Assembly: GCA_009786185.1 (NCBI GenBank)
Contig: WQTS01000134.1
Location: 1-55,822, forward strand
DNA from: Bacteroidota bacterium
GTDB taxonomy: Bacteria > Bacteroidota > Bacteroidia > Bacteroidales > WCHB1-69
DNA length: 55,822 nt
Reading direction: 5' to 3'
Both the position numbers and the translations under genes were made by a program. A model generated the notes under the pieces. That model saw only the letters and a program-made list of their open reading frames with translations. It had not been told where the DNA came from and searched no databases. Numbering within the stretch: position 1 is the stretch's first letter; each line of letters opens with the position of its first letter. This document shows positions 34,487-43,450 of the stretch, piece after piece.

Positions 34487-37404
34487 AAAAAATAGCACTC
34501 TTTTCAATCATTTTCATATTTACTTTCATACAAAAAGTAGAATGCCAACAAATTCCTCTTGCAGAAGAAAGCTGGGCAGCCCAGCAACTCCAAAAAATGA
34601 CATTAGAGGAAAAAATCGCCCAACTCATCTTCATTCGTATTCATTCTAATAAAGATGCGCAATATAATGCTCAAAAAATTAGAGAAATAGAAAAGTATCA
34701 ACCCGGAGGTGTCTGTTTCTTTCAAGGCGGTCCGGTGCGCGAAATTAACCTCACGAACAAAATTCAAACTGTGAGTAAAATTCCGCTGTTAGTCTCTATA
34801 GATGCGGAGTGGGGCGTTGCCATGCGCTTAGACAGTGTGCCCGCTTTTCCAAGGCAAATGACCTTAGGGGCAATACCTGCTGAGCACAATCATTTGATTT
34901 ACGAAATGGGACGCGAAGTGGCAAACCAATGCAAGTTATTGGGCATTCACATCAATTTTGCCCCTTGTGTAGATGTCAATAATAATGCTAAAAATCCTGT
35001 TATAAATAGTCGTTCGTTTGGCGAAAACCGTGAGTGGGTAACAGAAAAATCGCTGCAATACATGCGCGGCATGCACGATAACGGCGTAATTGCTTGTGCC
35101 AAGCATTTTCCGGGACACGGTGATACGGAAGTTGATTCGCATTACGGTTTACCGGTAATAAAAAAAACGAAGCAACAACTTTGGGATACAGAGCTTTATC
35201 CTTTTCAAAAAATGATTGAAAACGGCTGTGAAATGATTATGGTGGCGCATTTAAACATTCCCGCATTAGACAACACTCCGGGCTCCATTTCCACCACTTC
35301 CTATAAAATTGTTACCGACTTGCTGCGAAATGAAATGGGCTTCAACGGCATCATCATCACCGACGGCATGGAAATGGACGGATTGCGAAAAACCTATCCC
35401 AAAGGCGCTGTTGCCGAAATCAAATGTTTGCAAGCCGGTATTGATGTGTTACTTTTGCCTAACGAACTGAGTGTTATTATTCCCGCAATAAAAAAAGCCG
35501 TAGAAAATGGCGAAATTTCGGAAGAAAGTATTAATGAAAAATGTTTAAGAGTGTTGCAAATGAAAGAAAAATGGGGGCTAACCACTTTTCAACCTTTAAG
35601 CGCTGCTAATGTTGTGAAAGAGTTAAATAATGAAAAAGTTAAGGACTTAATTAAAGAATTAGAAACAAAGGCATTGACATTAGTAAAAAATGAAAAGAAA
35701 ATTATACCGTTGCAGGGAAAAGAGAAAACATGTTTTTTATTTATCGGAGATCCTGAAAACGAAGCTTTCGCAAAAAGAGTAAGCCAAGAATTTGACTTGC
35801 CGTTTATTAAAATTTCAAAAAATATAAAAAAGGAAGAGATTCCGGCAGCATTGGCAAGATTCTCAAAATATGATCAAGTTATTGTAGCTTACCTCAGTAC
35901 AAATCAGTCGCCGGGCAGAAATTACGGCATTACGCAAGAATCAGTCGCTTTTTTAAATGAATTGGGAAAATCAAAAAAAGTGATTTTGTCGCTGTTCGGA
36001 AATCCGTACGCGCTGGCTAAGTTCAAGTCGTTGAACAGATTCGATGCAGTAATTGTAGGGTATCAGCGCACGGAAAACAGTACGCGTGCGGCGCTGCAAG
36101 GTGTTTTTGGTGAAGTGCCTTTTGAGGGTTTGTTGCCGGTTTCGGTTTTGGATTATACATCGCAAACGAATGCGTTTACAGGGGAGAAGGCAGAAAGCAG
36201 AAAGCAGAAAGCAGGTCAGGAGGAGGTGTCCTTTTTATCTGAAAAATATCGTAAAGAGATAGACCAGATTATTGAAGATGGGATAAAAGAAAAAGTGTTT
36301 CCGGGATGTCAGGTTTTAGTGCTTAAAAAAGGGAAACCGATTTTTGCAAAGAACTACGGAACAATTAATTATCAAGATAAAAATCATGTAACGGCGCATA
36401 CCATATATGATGTGGCATCTATTACTAAGCCGCTTGCTACAACGCTGGCATTGATGAAGTTATATGACGAAAAGAAGTTTTCTTTAAAAGATACAATTGG
36501 AAAATTTGTACCATGGTTAATTGGAAGCGACAAAAGCGGTCTGCGTATTGAAGAATTGCTGACCCATACTTCAGGTTTGCGCGCTTTTATTCCTTTTCAT
36601 AGAAGCTTACCCCCCGATTCAACAAACGCAAATTATTTGAATACTTATGAAACCGAGATTTTTAACATTCCTGTGGCGCATAATCTGTTTTTAAATCACC
36701 AATATCAAGATACGGTTAGAAGAATACTTTCTGAAAGTACATTAAGGCCTAAAAGGTATTTATACAGCGATTTAGGATTGTTGCTACTAAGGGATATGAT
36801 AGAAAATATTGTCCAGGAATCTTGTGAAAAATATATTTTTTCAGAATTTTATGAACCTTTAGGATTAGAAAATACTTTTTTTAGTCCGGCATTAAAAGGC
36901 GTTGATTTAAAGAGAATTGCTCCAACAGAAAATGACACTTTATTTCGACAACAATTGGTGCATGGCTATGTTCACGATCAGGCTTCCGCCTTGTTTGGCG
37001 GGTTTGCAGGCAACGCCGGTTTGTTTTCAACCGCACATGACTTGGCTGTTATTTTAGAAATGTTAATGAACAAAGGTACCTACAACGGGAAACGTTATCT
37101 CAGTGAAAAAACGGTGCAATTATTTACGTCTCCATATTCTTGTAATGGAGTAAGACGCCGTGCCTTAGGATTTTACACTCCCTCCGCCGAAAAACCTTCG
37201 GATATTTTGCCGGAAAAAGCAAATGCTAATACTTTTGGACATCAAGGATTTACAGGAACCGTATTTTGGTGTGACCCCAAAGAAGATTTAGTTTACATCT
37301 TTTTATCCAATCGCGTACATCCGAATGTAGAGCCGAACTTGCTCTCTAAAAGCAAAATTCGATTGTTGGTGCATGAAAAGATCTATGAGAGCTTGAAGCC
37401 TTAA
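34462..37404 (+). CDS. GH3 beta-N-acetylglucosaminidase fused to a serine beta-lactamase-like domain
   Basis: A 980-residue secreted fusion. Residues 1-32 hold the signal peptide; its first ten residues (MKSASSACKK) are encoded by a dispersed repeat. Residues about 35-370 are a NagZ-like GH3 domain: KHFPGHGDTEVDSHYG and the nucleophile Asp in IIITDGMEMDGL. Residues about 390-560 are the GH3 C-terminal domain. A linker (EKAESRKQKAGQ) encoded by AGCAGAA repeats joins a class C beta-lactamase/penicillin-binding-like domain with SxxK (VASITKPLATT), YSDLG in place of YxN, and HQGFTGTVFW. The combination suggests peptidoglycan recycling or turnover in the periplasm. The fusion is known in Bacteroidota; activity of the second domain is inferred. 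Confidence 0.9.
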   Translation: MKSASSACKKIALFSIIFIFTFIQKVECQQIPLAEESWAAQQLQKMTLEEKIAQLIFIRIHSNKDAQYNAQKIREIEKYQPGGVCFFQGGPVREINLTNKIQTVSKIPLLVSIDAEWGVAMRLDSVPAFPRQMTLGAIPAEHNHLIYEMGREVANQCKLLGIHINFAPCVDVNNNAKNPVINSRSFGENREWVTEKSLQYMRGMHDNGVIACAKHFPGHGDTEVDSHYGLPVIKKTKQQLWDTELYPFQKMIENGCEMIMVAHLNIPALDNTPGSISTTSYKIVTDLLRNEMGFNGIIITDGMEMDGLRKTYPKGAVAEIKCLQAGIDVLLLPNELSVIIPAIKKAVENGEISEESINEKCLRVLQMKEKWGLTTFQPLSAANVVKELNNEKVKDLIKELETKALTLVKNEKKIIPLQGKEKTCFLFIGDPENEAFAKRVSQEFDLPFIKISKNIKKEEIPAALARFSKYDQVIVAYLSTNQSPGRNYGITQESVAFLNELGKSKKVILSLFGNPYALAKFKSLNRFDAVIVGYQRTENSTRAALQGVFGEVPFEGLLPVSVLDYTSQTNAFTGEKAESRKQKAGQEEVSFLSEKYRKEIDQIIEDGIKEKVFPGCQVLVLKKGKPIFAKNYGTINYQDKNHVTAHTIYDVASITKPLATTLALMKLYDEKKFSLKDTIGKFVPWLIGSDKSGLRIEELLTHTSGLRAFIPFHRSLPPDSTNANYLNTYETEIFNIPVAHNLFLNHQYQDTVRRILSESTLRPKRYLYSDLGLLLLRDMIENIVQESCEKYIFSEFYEPLGLENTFFSPALKGVDLKRIAPTENDTLFRQQLVHGYVHDQASALFGGFAGNAGLFSTAHDLAVILEMLMNKGTYNGKRYLSEKTVQLFTSPYSCNGVRRRALGFYTPSAEKPSDILPEKANANTFGHQGFTGTVFWCDPKEDLVYIFLSNRVHPNVEPNLLSKSKIRLLVHEKIYESLKP
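36184..36213 (+). repeat. AGAAAGCAGAAAGC tandem repeat in the GH3 fusion linker
   Basis: GAAGGCAGAAAGCAGAAAGC tandem units encode EKAESRKQKA between the two catalytic parts of the fusion, in the opposite reading direction to the copies at 8233-8287 and 52240-52290. Confidence 0.8.
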
Positions 37405-37423
37405 AACTTTAAATCTATTTTTG
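37393..37423 (+). promoter_or_regulatory. Promoter of mazG
   Basis: TTG at 37393-37395, 20 bases, then TATTTTTG at 37416-37423 followed by CCGC. The ATG is 17 bases downstream, implying a very short leader. The promoter lies across the stop of the GH3 fusion gene. Confidence 0.65.
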
Positions 37424-37440
37424 CCGCCCAAAACAATTAT

Positions 37441-38214
37441 ATGGACAAACGCCTCCAATCTTTTCAAAATCTACTCAACATTATGGACGAACTGCGCGCC
37501 AAATGTCCCTGGGATAGCAAACAAACTTTTGATTCTCTCCGATATTTAACTATCGAAGAAACTTATGAGTTATCGGATGCCATTATTGATAAAAAGTATG
37601 CAGATATTGGTAAAGAACTGGGCGATTTGTTACTGCACATCGTTTTTTACGCTAAAATCGGGGAAGAACAAAATCTTTTTAATATCGAAACCGTGATTGA
37701 TGGCATTTGCGAGAAACTAATTCGCCGTCATCCGCACATTTTTGGCGAAGTTCACGTAAATTCGGTAGATGAAGTGAAAGAGAATTGGGAAAAAATCAAA
37801 TTAAAAGAAGGTAGCAAATCGGTGCTGGGTGGTGTTCCTAACTCATTGCCTGCCATGGTAAAAGCGTATCGCATTCAGGAAAAAGCGCGCGGCGTAGGAT
37901 TCGACTGGGAAAACACGGAACAAGTGTGGGAAAAAGTGCAGGAAGAGTTGACTGAATTCAACCAAGAAAAAAATCAAAACTCTGAAAAAATGGAAGATGA
38001 ATTTGGAGATATTTTGTTTGCCTTAATTAATTACGCCCGTTTCGTGGATATTAACCCCGAAGATGCATTAGAAAAGACCAATCGAAAATTTATTGAACGT
38101 TTTAATTTTGTAGAACAACAGGCAAAAGAGCAAGGGAAGCCGTTGTCGGAGATGACGTTAGATGAGATGGAGATGTTGTGGCAACAGGCGAAAGTCTTAA
38201 AAGAACACAGATGA
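37441..38214 (+). CDS. mazG: Nucleoside triphosphate pyrophosphohydrolase MazG
   Basis: Hydrolyses NTPs to NMP and PPi. The 257-residue protein has two tandem MazG folds. The first has LRAKCPWDSKQTFDSLRYL, EETYELSDAI and KELGDLLLHIVFYAKI (EExx...ExxD acidic metal sites); the second has KVQEELTEF and DEFGDILFALINYARFVDI. The C-terminal conserved end is ALEKTNRKFIERFNFVEQQA and MTLDEMEMLWQQAK. The final residues (KEHR) and the TGA come from the CACAGATGACGCGGATGAC repeat that starts at 38200, so the repeat has replaced the native end. Confidence 0.94.
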   Translation: MDKRLQSFQNLLNIMDELRAKCPWDSKQTFDSLRYLTIEETYELSDAIIDKKYADIGKELGDLLLHIVFYAKIGEEQNLFNIETVIDGICEKLIRRHPHIFGEVHVNSVDEVKENWEKIKLKEGSKSVLGGVPNSLPAMVKAYRIQEKARGVGFDWENTEQVWEKVQEELTEFNQEKNQNSEKMEDEFGDILFALINYARFVDINPEDALEKTNRKFIERFNFVEQQAKEQGKPLSEMTLDEMEMLWQQAKVLKEHR

Positions 38215-38292
38215 CGCGGATGACACGGATTCTCACAGATTTATTTATGTATTATCTGTGTAAATCAGCGTCATCCGTGTCATCTGTGTTCA
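38200..38292. repeat. Long palindrome of the CACAGATGACACGGATGACG family, copy 3
   Basis: GAACACAGATGACGCGGATG (left) is complementary to CATCCGTGTCATCTGTGTTC (right), with TCACAGATTTATTTATGTATTATCTGTG-like centre. It lies between convergent mazG and cdaA and gives mazG its stop codon. Confidence 0.85.
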
Positions 38293-38309
38293 GAAAAAAT
38301 ATATTGCAT

Positions 38310-39077
38310 TTACAATTCAATTTTCCCCAACAGCACCTGTTTCAGCACTGTAGGCGAAATATTCCGATGCAAATTTCCATGGATAGAAACGGAAATTTGT
38401 CCAGTTTGCTCCGAAACGATTACGGCAGTGGCATCGGTCTCCGCAGTAATTCCCACTGCTGAGCGATGGCGCAAGCCTATATCAGTAGGCAAAACATCCG
38501 ATTTAGAGACCGGTAAAATACAGCTTGCAGCCACAATACGATGTTTATTGATAACCACCGCACCATCGTGTAATGGGCTGTTTTTGAAAAAAATATTCTC
38601 TAAAAGCTTTCGTGATACAAGCGCATCAATTGGTTCACCGGTAGTAATAATTTCATTCAGAGGATTCCTCTTTGCAATGATAATTAATGCGCCGGTTCGA
38701 TAAGCAGACATCCGTTGGCAAGCTCGTACTATGGCATCAACATCGTCTTCGAAGTACACTTCTTTATTATTTCTGGTAAACCATTTAAAGAATTTTCTAT
38801 TTCCCATTATATAAAGGAACTTACGTATTTCCGGCTGGAAAATAATGACCAACAATATCACACCCACCTGAATAATTTGTCCTAAAATTTCAGAAAGTAT
38901 GGTGAGATGAAAAATTGAAACCACCTTCCATCCTATATACACCAAAACCAGTCCAACAATAATTCGGGTGGCAGAAGTTCCGCGCAACCATCTGAATAAC
39001 AAAATGATAATAATTATAACTAAAATAATATCAATGATGTTCGTAACATTTTCTGAAAGATAATCGAGGATGTTCAT
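38310..39077 (-). CDS. cdaA: Diadenylate cyclase CdaA
   Basis: Makes the second messenger c-di-AMP from two ATP. The 255-residue protein has three N-terminal transmembrane helices (IIDIILVIIIIILLFRWL; TRIIVGLVLVYIGWKVVSIF; IIQVGVILLVIIF) and a cytoplasmic DAC domain with PLHDGAVVI (DGA) and DIGLRHRSAVGITAETDA (RHR) motifs. This is the membrane-bound CdaA type. In many Bacteroidota cdaA sits beside folP; here folP is about 4 kb away (43451). The gene is flanked by repeats on both sides. Confidence 0.94.
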   Translation of the reverse strand: MNILDYLSENVTNIIDIILVIIIIILLFRWLRGTSATRIIVGLVLVYIGWKVVSIFHLTILSEILGQIIQVGVILLVIIFQPEIRKFLYIMGNRKFFKWFTRNNKEVYFEDDVDAIVRACQRMSAYRTGALIIIAKRNPLNEIITTGEPIDALVSRKLLENIFFKNSPLHDGAVVINKHRIVAASCILPVSKSDVLPTDIGLRHRSAVGITAETDATAVIVSEQTGQISVSIHGNLHRNISPTVLKQVLLGKIEL

Positions 39078-39078
39078 G

Positions 39079-39181
39079 GTTTTAAAATTTAAGTATTTAA
39101 AGATTTAAGTGTTTAAAGAGTTAACTATTTAAAGATTTAAGGTTCATGGGTTTTAAATTATTAAATTCTTAAATCTTTTAA
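39079..39181. repeat. TTTAAAGATTTAAG-type repeat between tdk and cdaA
   Basis: Tandem AATTTAAGTATTTAAAGATT units on the left are complementary to the TTAAATTATTAAATTC / TTAAATCTTTTAAA units on the right. It encodes the last residues and stop codon of tdk (39161-39181). Confidence 0.75.
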
Positions 39182-39760
39182 ACTCACAATTGATTGAAAG
39201 CAACTTCGGCAAAGCGGCTCATACGCGTCCTTCTCTCCAAGTAACACTTGCTTATCGCCGGCAACAATTCGATGTGAATAATGCGCCAAGTCGCCGCAAC
39301 GGGTGCATATTGCATGAACCTTTGAAACATATTCCGCAATTGCCATTAGTTTGGGCATCGGTCCAAAAGGGTTACCCAGATAATCCATATCCAAGCCGGC
39401 TACCATTACTCTGATCCCTGCGTTTGCCAATTGATTACACACTTCAACGATACCTTCGTCAAAAAATTGTATTTCGTCAATTCCAACCACTTCAACGGTG
39501 TCCATTGAAACATAGAGTAAAATTTCGGCGGCATTGTGCACCGGCGTAGAAGGCATGGCGGAAGCATCGTGCGACACCACTTCCGTTTCGGCATAGCGCG
39601 TATCTATCGCCGGTTTAAAAAGCTCAATTTTCTGTTTCGCAAACTGCGCACGCTTAATACGGCGTATCAGTTCTTCCGTTTTTCCGGAAAACATGGAGCC
39701 GCAAATTACTTCTATCCATCCTTTTTTATTCGAGCGATTGGCTTTGGTTTCTAAAAACAT
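39161..39760 (-). CDS. tdk: Thymidine kinase
   Basis: Phosphorylates thymidine for salvage; type II enzyme of 199 residues. The P-loop is [17 protein letters not shown], the second nucleotide motif is [13 protein letters not shown], the lasso/zinc region has CTRCGD and EPLCRSCF (four cysteines), and [20 protein letters not shown] lies between. The end (SLKDLRI) is encoded by the AT-rich repeat 39079-39181, so the native tail was replaced. It is followed on the same strand by cdaA at a distance, with the ABC exporter upstream. Confidence 0.95.
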   Translation of the reverse strand: MFLETKANRSNKKGWIEVICGSMFSGKTEELIRRIKRAQFAKQKIELFKPAIDTRYAETEVVSHDASAMPSTPVHNAAEILLYVSMDTVEVVGIDEIQFFDEGIVEVCNQLANAGIRVMVAGLDMDYLGNPFGPMPKLMAIAEYVSKVHAICTRCGDLAHYSHRIVAGDKQVLLGEKDAYEPLCRSCFQSIVSLKDLRI

Positions 39761-39775
39761 ATATATATTTTGGCA

Positions 39776-39833
39776 ATTTAAAGATTTAAAATTTCAAGTT
39801 TAACCTTCGCATCTTTGCGCCTTTGCGAGAGAC
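39776..39833. repeat. TTTAAAGATT repeat joined to a CTTTGCGCCTTTGCG repeat
   Basis: 39776-39800 is the AT-rich family. 39804-39832 reads CTTCGCATCTTTGCGCCTTT then GCGAGAG, a dispersed repeat I know from other Bacteroidota intergenic regions. Its edge forms the last codons of the ABC exporter gene. Confidence 0.65.
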
Positions 39834-41555
39834 TTAAAGACTAATAATTTGATCCGCATTTTCTATAGTCGATAACCGGTGCGTAATAATAATTACCGTT
39901 CGTCCATTCATAAGCTCATCAATCGCTTCATGCACCTTTTTCCCCGATTCCACGTCCAATGCACTGGTGGCTTCATCTAAAATAAGAATCGGCGCATTTC
40001 GCAAAATGGCGCGTGCAATGCTCAACCGTTGCCGTTGTCCGCCGGAGAGCGATAACCCTCTATCACTTAAAACGGTATAAAATTGTTGTGGAAGCGCTTC
40101 GATAAACTCCAAAGCGTGTGCCGCTTTTGCCGCTTCTCTCACTTTTTCAAAAGGCACATTTTGCAAGCCGTAGGTTATGTTGTTATATATGGTATCATTA
40201 AACAAAACAATATCTTGCGTAACCAATGCAAATAAACCGCGCAAATCATCAATCACATATTCTTTAATATTGATGCCGTCAATGAGGATTTCGCCGGAAG
40301 TAATGTCGTAAAATCTGGGCATCAAATCAATTAACGTGCTTTTTCCTGAGCCGGAAGCGCCTACAATAGCGCACGTTTCTCCTTTTTTAATGACAAATGA
40401 CATGTTATCAATAACTTTTACTTCATCATTATACGAAAATGTAACGTTTTTATATTCAATTTGGTGATTGAAGTTATTTACAGAAACGGCATTTGCCGAT
40501 TGCACAATTTTTTCATCGGCATGCAAAACTTCTTCTATTCTTTCCAAAACAGCGCTTCCTCTTCTGTAGTTGGCAAAAGCGGCAGCTAAACTTTTTGCAG
40601 GGTTAATAATTTGCGTAATGAGCGCGATATATACAATGAATAGCGGCGCCGACAATTCGCCTGAACCGTTTACTACCTGCCAACCACCGAAAACTAAGAT
40701 GATCATGACCACCATTACGCCCAAAAATTCACTCAACGGAGATGCCAAATCAATATTCCATAAAATATGTTTGTATAATTTGGCGTATTTTTTATTCTCC
40801 TTGTCAAAAACATTTGCTGCATGTTGCTGTGCATTAAATCCCTTTACAATTCTTAATCCGGATAAAGATTCGTCAAGATGTGAAAATAATCTTCCTAATC
40901 CTTCTTTAGAAGTGACCGCTTTTTTCTTTAATTTTCTGGATGCTAATGAAATAAAAAAACCGGCAAACGGAAGTAATAGCAAAGTGAAAATCGTTAACTT
41001 ATAATCAATTAAAAAAAGTACGATTAAGTAAATTAGAACAGCAATGGGATCAGTAAGAAATTGTTGTAAAGAGCGCAACAACGTATTCTCCAATTCTTGT
41101 ACATCGTTTACGGCGCGCGAAACCACATCGCCGCGCTTCCTTTGCGAAAAGTAAGAAAGCGGCAAAATCGTGATTTTTTCATAGATCTCATTTCTAATGT
41201 TTTGAATAAACCTGCTTTTTATCGTCGCCATTAACCACGAAGAAAGGATAGCAAACAAATTTTTTAAAATAAGAAAGAGAATAACCACAACTACCATTGC
41301 CGACATAGAAGTCATTAGTGATTGTATATCAATTATTTTAGATAAAAAAGATACAAAAAATGTACTCAGTGGACTCAAACCATCCAAATTTCCAACGAAA
41401 AGTAATTTAACAAACGGTTCTAATAAAAATAGATACAAGATAGAAAAAAGCACCGCGAACAAGTTGCATAAAATAATAACACAAAGCCTTGATTTATATT
41501 TTTTTATCCTTGAGAATAATATTTTTTTGATGCGCATCGTTTGTTTTTTAGGCAA
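39834..41555 (-). CDS. MsbA-like lipid/multidrug ABC exporter, C-terminus clipped
   Basis: A 573-residue half-transporter with fused domains. About five to six transmembrane helices in residues 20-300 (LCVIILCNLFAVLFSILYLF; MSAMVVVVILFLILKNLFAI; AVLIYLIVLFLIDYKLTIFT) are followed by an ATPase with Walker A GASGSGKSTLIDL, Q-loop VTQDIVLF, signature LSGGQRQRLSIARAIL, Walker B ILILDEATSALD and H-loop IIITHRLSTIENAD. The protein stops at DQIISL, whereas family members continue about 25-30 residues (VLxxGRIVExGTHxEL). The stop lies where a dispersed repeat begins (39804-39833), so a repeat seems to have cut the end. All catalytic motifs remain. Role in lipid A export is possible. Confidence 0.88.
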   Translation of the reverse strand: MPKKQTMRIKKILFSRIKKYKSRLCVIILCNLFAVLFSILYLFLLEPFVKLLFVGNLDGLSPLSTFFVSFLSKIIDIQSLMTSMSAMVVVVILFLILKNLFAILSSWLMATIKSRFIQNIRNEIYEKITILPLSYFSQRKRGDVVSRAVNDVQELENTLLRSLQQFLTDPIAVLIYLIVLFLIDYKLTIFTLLLLPFAGFFISLASRKLKKKAVTSKEGLGRLFSHLDESLSGLRIVKGFNAQQHAANVFDKENKKYAKLYKHILWNIDLASPLSEFLGVMVVMIILVFGGWQVVNGSGELSAPLFIVYIALITQIINPAKSLAAAFANYRRGSAVLERIEEVLHADEKIVQSANAVSVNNFNHQIEYKNVTFSYNDEVKVIDNMSFVIKKGETCAIVGASGSGKSTLIDLMPRFYDITSGEILIDGINIKEYVIDDLRGLFALVTQDIVLFNDTIYNNITYGLQNVPFEKVREAAKAAHALEFIEALPQQFYTVLSDRGLSLSGGQRQRLSIARAILRNAPILILDEATSALDVESGKKVHEAIDELMNGRTVIIITHRLSTIENADQIISL

Positions 41556-41585
41556 AGCAAAAGTACACGAATATTTAAATTTTTC

Positions 41586-41593
41586 TATCTTTG
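41586..41593 (+). promoter_or_regulatory. -7 box of the C69 dipeptidase gene
   Basis: TATCTTTG followed by CCTC, 47 bases upstream of the ATG. No clear -33 match. Confidence 0.55.
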
Positions 41594-41639
41594 CCTCTCA
41601 ATGAAACCTAATTATCAATCAATATAACATTTACATTTT

Positions 41640-43391
41640 ATGAAAAAATTAATTCTTTCCGTGGTAATTTTATTTGTAACCGCAAACTTCATGCAGACTT
41701 TTGCATGTACCAACTTCATTGTTACCAAAGGCGCCAGCAAAGATGGTTCTCTAATGGTTTCTTATTCGGCAGATGCTCATACGTTGTATGGCGAGTTGTA
41801 CCATTGGCCCGCCGCTACCTATCCTCCGGGCGCTATGCTGGATGTAATTGAATGGGATTCCGGTATAAAATTGGGACAAATTCCACAAGTTGCACAAACT
41901 TATAATGTAGTAGGTAACATGAATGAGTGGCAAGTGTGTATTGCCGAAACTACTTACGGCGGACTCAAAGAGTTGGAAACTCCAAACGGAATTATGGACT
42001 ATGGTTCTCTGATTTACATCACCTTACAACGTGTAAAAAGTGCGCGCGAAGCCATCAAATGTATCGCTGACTTGTTAGACAATCATGGTTACGCCAGCTC
42101 AGGCGAATCGTTTTCTATTATTGATAAAAACGAAGCCTGGATTATGGAATTAATCGGTAAAGGCGAGCCAATGCTTGATGCGAAAGGCAAGCCGGTAAAA
42201 GGTTGGACAAAAGGCGCCGTATGGGTAGCACGCCTTATTCCCGATGGTTATGTGAGCGGACATGCCAATCAAGCGCGTATTACCACATTTCCATTGGCAA
42301 ACGGCAGAACTTCTATTACCAACACTCACAAACAATTCAATACCTTATTGTACAATCCCGAAGTAACCACTATTTATTCTTGGGATGTAATTTCATTTGC
42401 CAGATTAAAAGGCTTATATCCAAAAGATGCACCTGATGCAGAATTTAGTTTCAGCGATATTTATGCTCCGGTTGATTTCGGCGCAGCACGCTTTTGCGAA
42501 GCTCGCGTATGGGCCGGCTTCTACCGCCTAAACCAAGAGTTGATGGCTCCTTATGAAAAATACGCACGTGGCGAAGATTTGAAAAATCGTATGCCCTTGT
42601 GGATTAAACCGGTAGAAAAAGTAGATGTGCGTAAAGTGATGATTTTAATGCGCGACCATTATGAAGGAACCTCCATGGATATGACGAAAGATTTGGGCGC
42701 AGGTCCATTCGAGTGCCCTTACAGATGGCGTCCCATGCGTTGGGAAATTGATGGCCAAGAATATATACACGAACGCGCTACGGCTACCCACCAAACCGGC
42801 TTCTCTTTCGTGGGGCAAACCCGCAGCCAATATCCCGATGCTTTCGGCGGTATTTTGTGGTTTGGCGTAGATGATGCGGCAAGCACTTGCTATGTGCCTA
42901 TGTTCTGCTGCATTACAGAAATTCCACTGCCTTTCAGAGTAGGAAATGGCTCTATGATAGAATATTCTACAACTTCTGCATTTTGGGCTTTCACCAAAGT
43001 GAGCAACTTCGCCTATACTCGCTATAATGCTATGATTAAGCATATTAATGAAAGACAAGATAAATGGGAAAATAAAAGCATTGAAGAAATCAATAAAATG
43101 GCGCCTCAGATAGTAGAGTTGTATAATAAAGATCGTAACCAAGCCATTGCACAACTTACCAATTTTTCAAACCAACGTGCCCACGAGGTTGTAGATGATT
43201 GGAACCGCCTGTTCGAATACTTGTTAGTAAAATATCACGACGGTAATATTAAAAAGGAAAAAGATGGAAAATTCATTACCAACGAAAGCGCGAATCCGCA
43301 AGTTGTATTTCCGGAACAACCGCTATATCCCGAGCGTTGGTATCGTATGATTATTCAGGACTGTGGGGATAATATCAGGGTTCGCGAATAA
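41640..43391 (+). CDS. Secreted dipeptidase, peptidase family C69 (PepD-like)
   Basis: A 583-residue N-terminal-nucleophile hydrolase. The signal peptide (MKKLILSVVILFVTANFMQT) ends at FA, directly before Cys23 in CTNFIVTKGASKDGS, which becomes the N-terminal nucleophile after cleavage. Other family landmarks are NMNEWQVCIAETTYGG, SSGESFSIIDKNEAWIMEL, ANQARI and DWNRLFEYLLVKYHDGNI. It is predicted to cleave dipeptides in the periplasm or at the surface. It stands alone between an ABC exporter (divergent) and folP; an AT-rich repeat follows its stop. Confidence 0.92.
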   Translation: MKKLILSVVILFVTANFMQTFACTNFIVTKGASKDGSLMVSYSADAHTLYGELYHWPAATYPPGAMLDVIEWDSGIKLGQIPQVAQTYNVVGNMNEWQVCIAETTYGGLKELETPNGIMDYGSLIYITLQRVKSAREAIKCIADLLDNHGYASSGESFSIIDKNEAWIMELIGKGEPMLDAKGKPVKGWTKGAVWVARLIPDGYVSGHANQARITTFPLANGRTSITNTHKQFNTLLYNPEVTTIYSWDVISFARLKGLYPKDAPDAEFSFSDIYAPVDFGAARFCEARVWAGFYRLNQELMAPYEKYARGEDLKNRMPLWIKPVEKVDVRKVMILMRDHYEGTSMDMTKDLGAGPFECPYRWRPMRWEIDGQEYIHERATATHQTGFSFVGQTRSQYPDAFGGILWFGVDDAASTCYVPMFCCITEIPLPFRVGNGSMIEYSTTSAFWAFTKVSNFAYTRYNAMIKHINERQDKWENKSIEEINKMAPQIVELYNKDRNQAIAQLTNFSNQRAHEVVDDWNRLFEYLLVKYHDGNIKKEKDGKFITNESANPQVVFPEQPLYPERWYRMIIQDCGDNIRVRE

Positions 43392-43446
43392 ATTTAAAAA
43401 TTTAAAGATTTAAACACTTAAATTTTTAAATCTTTAAATCTTAAAT
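43389..43446. repeat. TTTAAAGATTTAA-type palindrome
   Basis: TTTAAAAATTTAAAGATTTA on the left pairs with TAAATTTTTAAATCTTTAAA on the right. It lies between the dipeptidase stop and the folP start and may work as a terminator. Confidence 0.7.
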
Positions 43447-43450
43447 TGAT

